Positions 7,313 through 18,000 of a DNA stretch of 29,258 nt are shown here, piece after piece. Location of the stretch: contig JAKSOY010000026.1 of assembly GCA_024405255.1 (NCBI GenBank), positions 1-29,258 of the forward strand. Reading direction: 5' to 3'. The stretch's first letter is position 1, and the number at the start of each line of letters is the position of its first letter. Under the pieces are notes generated by a model. It saw only the letters and a program-made list of their open reading frames with translations, did not search any database and was not told the DNA's origin. A program made the position numbers and the translations under genes. The stretch is from Kiritimatiellia bacterium. Lineage in GTDB: Bacteria; Verrucomicrobiota; Kiritimatiellia; RFP12; UBA1067.

Positions 7313-9042
7313 TCCTTATCCGATCTGCTCGGACGGAACTCCGCCACGAGTTTTGCGCGCCCCTTGAACGTGCCGACAAGCGTCGGCGTATGGACCGCGC
7401 GATGGACGCGCGTCGCCTGCGAGCCTTTCGGCAACCAACCCTGATACGGCTTTTCCTGGCCGATCTGGTCGATCAGCTTGCCATCCGTTCCTTCGCATGC
7501 GAAGGCCGCCTTGAGCCTCACCCCGCCGAAATCGCCGGTAAAGGCGCGTTTCTCCATCGTGAAGGAGCAATCCTCGAGATGCCAGAGCTGTTCATAGGCG
7601 TGCTCGCGCGCATCGGACGACACAAGTTCATCCGTGATGCGGAAATAAGGCCCCTCCGGCGCATCCTTGATGAATTCGACCGTCCGCGTATGCTTCACCG
7701 AGCGATCCAGTTTTCTCACCGACCCATAGCCGAGATCGAACGTGGCTTTCGCGACATCGCGCGCCGCCGTCGTCGAGAACGAGAGCGGTGCCTTTTTGTA
7801 CAGCATGTCCTCACGCCACTTCCAGCTCGCCCGCGCACACTGGTCCATCCCGTCGATACGGATTGTGTTGTGCGACCGCGTGGAGAGCACATAGTGGCGC
7901 ATCGGCGACGAATCGTAGTGGAACGTGCCGCCTTCCGCCAGAAGGCTCTTTCCATAGGCGAAGAGAACGAAGTTGAGCTTGTCCTCGTGCTGATGTCCAT
8001 ACCCCCAGGGCGACATGTCCACATACCCCCACACGGCATCCGGCCGCCATGAGGTACGGAAGACGACCGCACCGGAATAGGGCAGCGCGAGCGACAGGAA
8101 GTCCGGTTCCTTCCCCTCCTTCCCCAACGTCGCCCCCCAGAGGAAGTCGTCACGGTTCGGGAAGAATTCATGTGCACATTTGAGGTACCCCTTGATTCCC
8201 GTGTAGCCACCGTCGTTGATCGCAGGGAGACGTCCGTCCGGACGCGCCAGCTTCAAGTAGAGCCCGTATGCATTGGCCAGGTTGTTCGTGAATCCCACCG
8301 GCACGGGAAGTCCCAGCTCGCGATAGCGCTTGCAGAGCGGATAGTAGGTTTCATGGACAATCCCGTGATAGCCCGAGGTGAGTTCAAAGTGGAACCCGTC
8401 GGGGTACACCTGGCGCGCCAGCTCCACCGTCAATTCCCGCTCGGCCTGCTCGCGCCAAGCGTCGGCTTCGGGCAGATGGGAGAACGTGAGCGCAAGATCC
8501 AACAGACCGTGAAGCTCCATCAACCGCCAGTTGTTGCTCACACGCGGCGGACGCAGACGCTTGACGTGATCGCCGATCGACGCGAAAAACTTCGCGCGGA
8601 ACGCCGGCGTCACCGCAGGCGACTTTTCGATCTTCGGGAAGGACAACGCCCACACGCTGGCACGCAAACCCGTGTCAAGCGTACGCCACGACTTGGTCGC
8701 ACCATACCGGGTTCCCGGCGGTGGCGGCGGCGCGTTGTCGATGAAGCTCGTGACGATATCCACCCACGTCTGGGCCGCACGTTCGTCGCCGCTCGCCACA
8801 TAGTAATCGGCCAGATTGCGCAGGAACCAGTGGCGGGCGAACTGCCAAGGCCACTCGCAATAGTTGTTGTAGGTGGGGTTCGCGTTCCAGTCGATCTTAT
8901 GATCGGCAAACACGATCGGCGTACCGCAGACAGTGAAACGATAGTTCATCGCGTCCTTCGCGGTGGCGTCCGGCTTGACCGCGCCGAACGCCCCGCCCGC
9001 AAGAACGAGAGACCCCAAAACCGACAACAGATTTTTCTTCAT
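7309..9042 (-). CDS. Secreted heparinase II/III-family polysaccharide lyase
   Basis: A 577-aa protein with a signal peptide (MKKNLLSVLGSLVLAGGAFG). Residues ~50-310 form the helical toroid part of heparinase II/III and alginate-lyase-like enzymes: CEWPWQFARHWFLRNLADYY near 60-80, SWRTLDTGLRASVWALSFPK near 115, and ELTSGYHGIVHETYYPLC near 222-240 with a candidate catalytic Tyr/His. The beta part follows, with GYGHQHEDKLNFVLFAYGK near 343 and STRSHNTIRIDGMDQ near 385, both hallmark motifs of the family. These enzymes break uronic-acid-containing chains by beta-elimination in the periplasm or outside the cell. The exact substrate (heparan-type, alginate or another polyuronide) cannot be read from sequence alone. 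The ATG is 29 bases after the giant gene's stop with only a weak ribosome site, suggesting read-through from 19.8 kb. The 3' end overlaps the barrel-protein gene. Confidence 0.88.
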   Translation of the reverse strand: MKKNLLSVLGSLVLAGGAFGAVKPDATAKDAMNYRFTVCGTPIVFADHKIDWNANPTYNNYCEWPWQFARHWFLRNLADYYVASGDERAAQTWVDIVTSFIDNAPPPPPGTRYGATKSWRTLDTGLRASVWALSFPKIEKSPAVTPAFRAKFFASIGDHVKRLRPPRVSNNWRLMELHGLLDLALTFSHLPEADAWREQAERELTVELARQVYPDGFHFELTSGYHGIVHETYYPLCKRYRELGLPVPVGFTNNLANAYGLYLKLARPDGRLPAINDGGYTGIKGYLKCAHEFFPNRDDFLWGATLGKEGKEPDFLSLALPYSGAVVFRTSWRPDAVWGYVDMSPWGYGHQHEDKLNFVLFAYGKSLLAEGGTFHYDSSPMRHYVLSTRSHNTIRIDGMDQCARASWKWREDMLYKKAPLSFSTTAARDVAKATFDLGYGSVRKLDRSVKHTRTVEFIKDAPEGPYFRITDELVSSDAREHAYEQLWHLEDCSFTMEKRAFTGDFGGVRLKAAFACEGTDGKLIDQIGQEKPYQGWLPKGSQATRVHRAVHTPTLVGTFKGRAKLVAEFRPSRSDKE

Positions 9043-9071
9043 CTTAGACTCTATTTGCGAGATTTACACCC

Positions 9072-12000
9072 TTAACGGAACAACAGCACGCAGCCGTTCG
9101 GATGGGCGTTCTTCAAGAGGAGGCGTCCATTCTGCACGACAGCCGAGAAACCGTCCGAATAGTCGTTGCCCGCCGTATCACGGACTTCGACGCGCAGCGT
9201 CTCGACATTCACGCCACCGGCGGCGCCCACGTCGTAGAACGGACAACCCGGTTTCTGATCGAAGATCGCCCGCACCTTGCAGAGGCCCGCCAGCGCATCG
9301 TCGTTCGTCACGTCGAACTTAATGCTGTTCTCGACCATACGGCGACGCGCCGTACCGCTCACCTCGTAGCAGTTCGCATCGCCCGCGAACGCGAACGCGC
9401 CCGCCAGCGTACCCGAGCCCTTCAACGTACCCCAGATCGGGCACGACCCCGCCGCATCGTTCGTCAGCTGGGACCCCTTCGCCAACTCGACCTCGCCATC
9501 AAGACCCGCGCGCGACACGCCCTCGAGGAGCGGCAGCACCGACGAGAACTCGAAGCAGGTTTCGTCGAAGTAGTACGGATGCCCGTTCACGGCAATGCGC
9601 GCATAGTAGCCGAGATTGCTCCACGGACCCCAATTGCCCGTGTTGTCCGCCACGCGCAGCACGAACCGATGCCAGCCCTCACCGACATAGCCCATGCTGC
9701 TCGACGTCGAGGTTGTCGACGGCGTACAACCCGAATCCACACCGTCGATCGTCAGCGAAATGCGGTCGTCGTACGAAAGCGACACGGTCCACAGACCCGC
9801 CTGCGCGGCGTTCACATAGACGTAGCCGTCGAACTGGTGCGTGGACGCGCCGATCTTCGGCGTCAGCGCGAGGTTGTACTCGTGCAGACGACTCAGCTGG
9901 AACTTGCCGTTCGACGCGAGATCCGTACGCGTGTTCCACGTGCCGTCGTTGAAGTTCGCGACGCTCGACCAGTTCACAAGACCGTCCGCGCCCTGCGAGC
10001 CCTTCGTGGGACGCATCGGCAGATGTTCGCTGTCGAACTTCGTGAAGCTCGCCGCCGCCGTGCCGCTGACTGCGGACTTCGCGAAGCCAAGGTTCATCAC
10101 CCCCGCCCAGCCGCTGCCGACCGAACCCCAGCCGCCGCCTTCCTGACGTTCGACGAGGCGGAAGTCGTGCCAGCCGACCGTCAACGCGATCTGGCCCTGC
10201 GCGATCGAATTCCACGTCGTGTTGTTGATGACCTCCTTGCCGTCGATCGCCAGGTAGAGGTTGTCGTCATACCCGCCCGCGAAGGTCCATGTATCGGCCG
10301 TATCGCAGTAGAACTGGCCCTGCCACACGAACGAGGCCTGCGACATCTCTTCGGCCGTACCGTTGATATGCATCGTGCCCATGTCGTTCGCCACAAACGG
10401 ACACGCCGTCGGCGTCTTCATGTCGTCCAACGCCGCCCCCGGCACGAACGCGCATTCGACGAGGCTCTCGCCCGCGATCTTCACATTCGCCGTCACGTCC
10501 TCCTCCAGCTTGAGGCCGCCCGCGAAGCCGGCCGCGCCATAGAGGTTGTTGACGCCCATGTTGGAGATCGTCCAGTGGCCCGTCGGCACGCCCTGGAAAC
10601 GCAGCTTGTTGCAGCTCTTGGCAACGCCGCTGGTGAAGGTGCCGTGGCCCTTCAGGTTGACGTCGGCCTTGCCGCGCAGACCCGTCTGCCAGTTGACCGT
10701 CTTCTCCCCGATGTTGAAGTCGACCGTACCGCCCTCCGTGTCGCCGAAGCTCACGCTCCTGAGCGGCGCCACGTCGAAGTTCGCCGCTGCATTGACCGTA
10801 CCGTTGTTGAGTTCGACGAACGGACGGAACCGCGTAAAGCCGTTGAGGCCGAGCGAACCGATGTTAAGCGTACCGCCGTTCTGCGAGAAGAGTTCCCAAC
10901 GGTCCGTCGGCACCTCGTACTCGCGGCGGCAGAAGAGACCGCTGACATTGGCCGTACCGCTCAGAAGGTCGAAGTACGCCTGGTAGGCGTCCACGCCCAC
11001 GCGCACACCTTCAGAGGTGCCCGTGTGGTTGAACGTACCGCCGTTCACCACGATGCGCGAACCTTCCTTCACGCAGGGATAGTGTCCGATCCACGTCGTA
11101 CCGGTCACATTGAAGGTCGCCCCTTCGCCGACTTCAAGATAGCCGCGCCGCGCATTGGTCGCATCGTCGCCGAGATAGAGATTCTGAACGGTCACCGTCG
11201 TTCCCGCGCCCACCTTGAGCGCACCCGGCTTGACGGAATTCGCGAGCGTCAACCGTCCGTTGATCACGTAATCGCCCGGCTCCATCGTCGTCGTCTGGTC
11301 GAGCGTCGAGTTGAGCACGTAGACGCGCGTCGGACGCGCCGGCGCGAATGCAAGAGGAATCGTCTCATCGCCATCCGCCGTGAAGACAAACGTACCACCC
11401 GTGACCCCACTCACGTCGATCGACTTCGCCTGCGGATAGAGGCCCGTGTCGTAAATGCCCCACCAGAGCATACCGCCCGTGGCCGTCACCTTGAGATCGG
11501 CCTGCGAGAGATCTTCCGTCGACGAAAACTCGAGGTTGCCGCCCGTGATGTTGAAGTTCGAACCCGGCACCGTCGTGAGGCTGGAATTTTCGAACACGTG
11601 CGTACCGGACGACACCGCAATCGTACCCGCGTTCGTCACCGCACACGGATAGCGCGTCGTCTGGCTGCCCTTCAGCGTCACCTGCGTTCCACCCGGCACC
11701 ATAAGCGGCGCCTTGATGTAGCCCGTGCCGCTGTCGTTGCCGAACGCCGCTGCCGTGCCCGTGACGGTGATACCGCTCACGTTCCATTCAGGATTGGCCG
11801 CGTACACCTGCAGATAGCCGCCCAGTTCGATGCCGTGCGGAATCGTGAGCGGACCATTGTTGCCTTCCAGCGTCAACGCCGCACCCGGAGTGATAGCGAG
11901 CGTACCGACCGTAATCGGCCCGTGCACATTCAGACCCAACGTCCCGTTGATGGACGTATTGGCGACCGTGAGCGTCATATCTTCGCCGCCCGTGATCGAG

Positions 12001-15000
12001 TTCTTGGTGCCGTTGCGCACATCCATGCGGCCGTTGCCGCCAATCGTCGCATCACCCGCGAGCACGATTTCATTGTAGGCCGATCCCCAATAGGTGTTGC
12101 CGTTCGAAATCGTCAGCGCGCCTTCGCCGTTCACACCGCTGCCTTCGATCACGAATTTCTTGCCGTTGGAGATATAGGCACGGTCGCGCATCGCACCCGA
12201 GGCCGTATCGATGTAGTTGACGTCGAGCGACGCACCGGGCTTGATCGTCACCGTGCCGCCGTCCGCGCCGAGCGCACCGCGCTTCGCGTGATCGCCGACC
12301 TTGATCCGGCCCTGCTGGATCTCGATATCGCGCGTCGCACCCAACACGCTACTTTCAAGCGTGAGCGTGCCCGTGCCCTTCTTCACCAGCTTCGCCGCCG
12401 AGAGCGAACCATCCCCGTCGAACAAGTAGTCGCGCGTCGCATTGACCGTGACGATGGACGCCTTGACCGGGCCCTCCACCTTGACAGAGGTGGGCGAGGC
12501 CGTCTCCTGTCCGTCGAACAGCGCCGACCAACCGTCTTCGAACGCCACCGGCGAACCCGTGCCGTTCAACAACCACGTGAGCGAGCCCCATGTCGCCGTG
12601 CCGTCCGTCGGACGCCACACCGCCGTTTTCAGCTCGTACGCCTCGGTCTTCGTCGTCACGGACTTCCCGTTGTCGTTTTCCGCACGGAAGCGGAAGTACC
12701 ACGTCGTGTTCGGGGAAAGTCCCGTCACCGTCGCGTTGAGCGGACCCGCCTGCGTGAAGGTGCCGAGCGCCTGCGTCTGCACCGTGCCGGCGGCGAAGTC
12801 CGGGCTCGAGGACCATTCGAGCGTCACCGTCGCCTGCGTCGCCGTGAGACCGACATCCGCCAGGTTGCCGACCACCGTCGTCGTGCCGTCTTCCGTCATC
12901 ACCGCGGTGACATCGACCACAGCGCCCGCCTCGGGGTCGGTCGCCAACGGCGTCGTCCAGATTTCGATGCGCGCCACCTCATAGGCCGCCGCGCTCATCG
13001 TCTCGACCACGCCCTTGCCACTGTCGCCCGCAAAGGTATAGTCGATGGACCCCAGAACCTGGTTGGCAAAATTGCCAAGGCCGATTTCGTGTGTGCCAGA
13101 CACCGTCCAGCGGTTGAACGCGAAGAGCACCTGGCCGTTGTTGTGCAGGCCTGTCGTCGCGAGATGCACCTGCATCGTACCGAAGCCGGACATATTGTCG
13201 CTGCGCGTATCGCACCAGTCATAGCCCCAGGTGTTGCCGAGTTCGTCGAGCAAGCCCGGGCGCCCGTTCGTATAGGAACTCGGCCAGAACTCGACCCACC
13301 CTTCCGCGTTTTGACCGGCGGGCGTCGATTCGATACCCGGCATGTTGGTCTTCACGCGCAGCCGCTTCACGCGGCCCTGGAAGATGGTCTTCAGCGGCAC
13401 GCCCACCGTCTCGATCGAGCGATCGCCGAAGGCATCCATCGTCACCCACATCCAGCGGGTCAACCCGTGGTAGTCGCACCCCTCCTTGTTCTTGCGCTTG
13501 AGCTCGATATAGTAGCCCACGCGGCCGATGTCCGCCGTCGCCGCAGTCGGATCGCCCTCGTTCTCGTACGGCACGTAGCCGAGATCGGTGAAGAGCGTCG
13601 TCGCTTCCTTTGTCACGTCGAGGACGCGCGCGAGCTGGAAGCCGGCGCGTTCGGCAGCCGGCACGTTGTTCGCGATGCCCGAGGTCGTCTCCGTCACCGT
13701 CTCGGCGGCGTCGAGCGTCCAGCCGTCTTCCGCCGTTGCAAGTGCACTCTGGATCGTCGCGAGATACGCCTCGGCCATCTTGTCCTCACCCGGCCAGTCC
13801 GGATGGAGGTCCGTCGCGCTCGCGAAGCTACCGGCGATGTAGGTACCCGACGCATCGTAGCGGTAGCACGGCGTGTAGAGATCGGTGTAGAAGACGCGTC
13901 CCGCCGGGAACACGCCACCTTCGATCGCCGCGCGCATCTTGCTATTGAACGCCACCACTTCCGCGTCCTTCGCTGCGTTGTTCGCCATATCGACGACCGC
14001 GCCCGCGAGCACCTTCGCATGCGGCTTCTGCTGGAGGATCTTCTTGACAAGTTCCACCCACTTCGGATAGAGCGTCTCGCCCGTGGTGCCGTAGCCGTTG
14101 ATGTCGTTCGTGCCGAGCATCAGCAACACGAAGTCGACGTCGCCGGCCTGGTCCAGCGTCACTTCGACTGCGTCCAAGGTGCCCGCGCCACCGGCCAGCG
14201 TTTCAATATGCTGGCCGCTGATACCGGCGTGGTACGTCCACTCGACCGGCAGGGGCTGGTTGTTGATGTCGTTCGACTCGATCGTCCAGAAGCCCTTCGT
14301 CCACGGTGTGTAGCCTGCGGCCGCCAGCTTCTTCATGAGCGGCGTACGCCAGTTGCCGTAGCTGCTGTTGCTGCCCTGCGTGATCGAATCGCCCATGCAG
14401 AGGATGTTCATCTTCGGATAGACCGTGCCGTCGGCAAGGTCGAGCCAGATGTAGGCCCCGCCATTCGCACGCCGCTCGATCGTGATCTTCGGGTTCGTGC
14501 CGCGCGCGGTCGTCGTGTCGAACGCGTTCGCGTAGGCGGCGTCCGTCGTGTCGCCCGCCATGTCGATCGTGAAGAGGAGGAAGCGGCCCTTCGTGAAGTT
14601 CTGGTACTTCGCCGGCAGACGGAACTTACCGCCGTTCTGGAACGTCGGCATCGTACGCAGACGATACGAGAACATCGTCGGATCGAAGCAGATGCTTCCG
14701 TTCGGACCGATGTCCAGCGTGTCGTTGTAGAAGCCGCCGGTCGTCGGATACGTCACGTTGCCGTCGATGAGGAACGTCGTCGCCCAGTGCGTCACGCTGT
14801 CCGCGATCGGATACGTGAACGACACGGTCGTTCCTTCGGGGATGCGCCACGTCGTGTAGTCGAAGGAGGTCGGCGCCGCCCCGGCGGTGGTTTCCCAGTT
14901 CGCAAGATTCCAGATTTCCGTGTTCGTCGCACCCGTCCAGGACGCACGTGCCATCGACACGCGGTCAACCGGCTCGTCGTTCGTGTACTTGAGGTAGAAC

Positions 15001-18000
15001 GAGAGGCGGCGCAGTGAATAGGCGTAGGACGAGATGTAGCCAGAGTCCGTCCCCTCTACACCATAGCAGAACGTACGGTCGAGTTCCTTGCTCGTCGTCC
15101 AGGGGTGCTTGCCGTAGTTCGCGAGCGTACCGATGCCGATACCCACCGGCTGGTCGCTCGTAGCACCGAAGCGGTTCAGCGCGAACAGGACCTCGCCCGC
15201 CGGCACGGCGGTGTCGGAGAACTTCCGCATGATCTGGAAACAACCGTGTCCGCTCGTACCCGACGCATTGAACGTGTCGGTGAAACCGTATTGCCCAGCC
15301 CACAGTTCGGGGATACCATTCGGCTTCGAAATGTCGCCGCCGCCGTAGTTGATGCAGTTGAATTCGATGTAGCCCGTCACGGAGTTGTCCGACGCCGCAA
15401 CCGGCGAGACGGCGCCGAAGTTGCTCCACACGTGGAGCGACGTCACCGCCTGCTGCTTCTGCTGGGCGAGCGTGACCGGGAACGAGACGTCGGCCCAATT
15501 CGGACCCGGCGCGTCCATATCCACCCACAGCGCATAGAGCGCGCCGGAGTCCTTGTTGACGAGTTCGACATAGTAGCCGACCTTCGCGATGTCCGTCTGG
15601 CGGAACGCCGGCGCGTAGATGTAGGGCACCGCGTCCATGTACTGCCCGTAATGCGTCGCCGCCGGGATGTCCATCGTCCGCACGCGCGTGAAGCCGGCGA
15701 GATATTCCGGCGGCACGTTGTTCTCGGCGCCCAGCGTCACGGTCGGACGCGTCCACGCGGTCGGCGTCTTCTTGCCGTCCTTCGTGGCGAGCGTGAGCAG
15801 CTTCTCCTGCAGGAGCTCGGCGGTCTTGTTGTAGGTGTAGCAGGAGACACCCGACTCGTAGTACGCGGCCAGATCCACGCACTCGACTTCCGGTTCCTGT
15901 TCGCACCAGTCTTTCAGACGCTGGTTAAGGGTGTTGGACGCCATCGGCAGCGTGGAACCGATGACCGTCGTCATCGGCAGCGCCGCACGAATGCGACGGA
16001 CTGCCGCCGTCCAGTTGGCGAAGATCGTGTCTTCGGGCACACCGTCCGCCACATCGGCCTCGCCGCAGAAGAAGATCGTGAAGTCCGGCTCCTTCGCGGT
16101 CATGCAGTAGGTCTCGAGGCCTTCAAGCACGCCCGCGCGCGTCGCGGACGTCTTCAGCGCGAGGTCCAAGACACCGCTGTGGCCGTTCCACGCCGGGAAG
16201 TTTTGGCGGAGGCCGCTGGGCACGCTGTTGAAGTCGTGCCGCCAGCCCGTCATTTCGACGTTCCAGCCGTTGTCGCGCGTCAGACGCGACGCGAGTTCGA
16301 CGCGGAAGGATGTCTGCGCCTTCATGCCGTCGCTCGTCGCCAGGCCGATCACATACGATCCGCCGAGGGTGAAGATCTTGATCGGCTGCGTACCGCTCTC
16401 CTCCGGCGTCCGCAGACGGTAGAGCACCTCGTCGTCCTTGAACTCGACCACGCCGTCATACGGGCATCCCTTCACGAGGATCTGTCCCGTACCCGTGATC
16501 GTACCCGCCTTCAGGAGGGAGATCGAATCGCCCGGCTGCGGCGCGTCCGCCTTTTGGAAAAGCTCGCCGATGCTGAAGGTGATGTCCCCGTTGAGCTGCA
16601 CCGTGCCCGAGAAGTTGAACGGCTGGCAGCCGACGAACGTCGTCTCATTCGGGAAGGCAATGACATTGTTCACCGTGTGCCTGAGCGTACCGCCTTCTTC
16701 GATCACAAGGGAGGTGAGCTTGAACGGCTGCGTGCACTTCGTCATGTCGAGCGTCGCGCCCGCATGGATCGTCACCGGCACGGGCTGGGACGAAATGGCC
16801 ACGTGGTAGTTCTTCGTGCCGGCCGTCGAATCCATCACAACCGTGCCGCCCTGCAGGTCGAGGCCGCGGTCGAAACGCTGGTCGGTGTGGTTGTTCAGGA
16901 TGTTCAGCGTACCTGCGCCCTTCTTGACGATCCGCGGGTAGGTGCTGTTCGCGGTGAACGGCGGATAGATGTCGACCGTCGCCGTCTCGTTGGACACGAG
17001 CAGCGTGTCGGCGAGGTAAATCCACTTGATGTGGTTCGAGGCGCCGATTTCACCACTGCCCAGCACGCTGAAGTTCTTCATGTAGCCGTTGTTGTTGCCT
17101 TCTTCGTACTTGCCCCCGTTCAACAGGGTGATGCTGCCGACGGTGGTCTTCGACGCATAGTCGGCCGTCGGAATGCGGAACAATGAATCCGCGCCGTCGA
17201 TGATGAAATCGACATTCGGGATGTTCACCACATAGCTCTTGTTGTAGGTGTAGGGAATGCCCTGCTTCACGATGAACGTACCCGCCGAGGAACCGCTCGT
17301 ATTGGACATCCAGAAACCCTGACCCTTGCTGTAGTCCATCGTCAGCGTGTGGCCGTTCAGCTCCAGCACCGTCGGCGCGTAGTTGAGGTTGATGAGGCCG
17401 AAATGTCCCGTCGCGTAGATGAGCGCATCGCCCGAGAGGCGCAGCCCCGCGAGCTGAGACACGCCGGTACCGAGCGCAGCGCCCGTGTTGCGGAGCGCGC
17501 CGAGTCCGTCCGGACCCGTACCTTCGATCGTGATGTCGATGCAGTTGTCGCTCCACCCCTTCGTATCGAATGCCGCGCCGTTCTTCACGGTGACGGGCAT
17601 CTTGTTACCGAACGCCGCCGCATTGCCCATCTCGACGAGACCGGCCTCGATGAGGAAGGACCGCACACCCTGGTGCATCGTCCCGACGACATACGTGCCC
17701 GCGCCCTTCTTGACGAGCTTGACGCCGCCGCCGATCGCGAACGCGGCGGTGTAGGTCTCGCCTTCCGGCACCGTCAGCTCGACCGTACCCGAATCGCCGA
17801 GGATCGTGAACGGCGCGCTCTTGGTGGCGGATCCCGCCGTGAAGAACAGCGTGTGGCCGTTGAGATCGACTTCCGTGCCGGCCTCGAGCTTCGCGAGGAA
17901 ATCCTGGGCGTCGGTGTCTTTCTGCAGCACGAGGCGGTTGTTGACCAGATCGACCGGCACGCCCGCCGCCGTGGAGGTGTAGGTCGTGTTAAGCACCCAG

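Noticed and set aside
6280..8710. RYGATKS found in both the RHS N-terminus and the heparinase-like protein
   Set aside because: A seven-residue match in unrelated contexts (after a membrane anchor; between helices of a lyase). It is most likely coincidence.
9102..15017. A 1971-codon open frame on the plus strand opposite the giant gene
   Set aside because: It is very rich in Arg, His and Glu, has no signal peptide or domain, and mirrors the codon pattern of the GC-rich gene beneath it. Strong third-position GC removes stop codons from the antisense frame.
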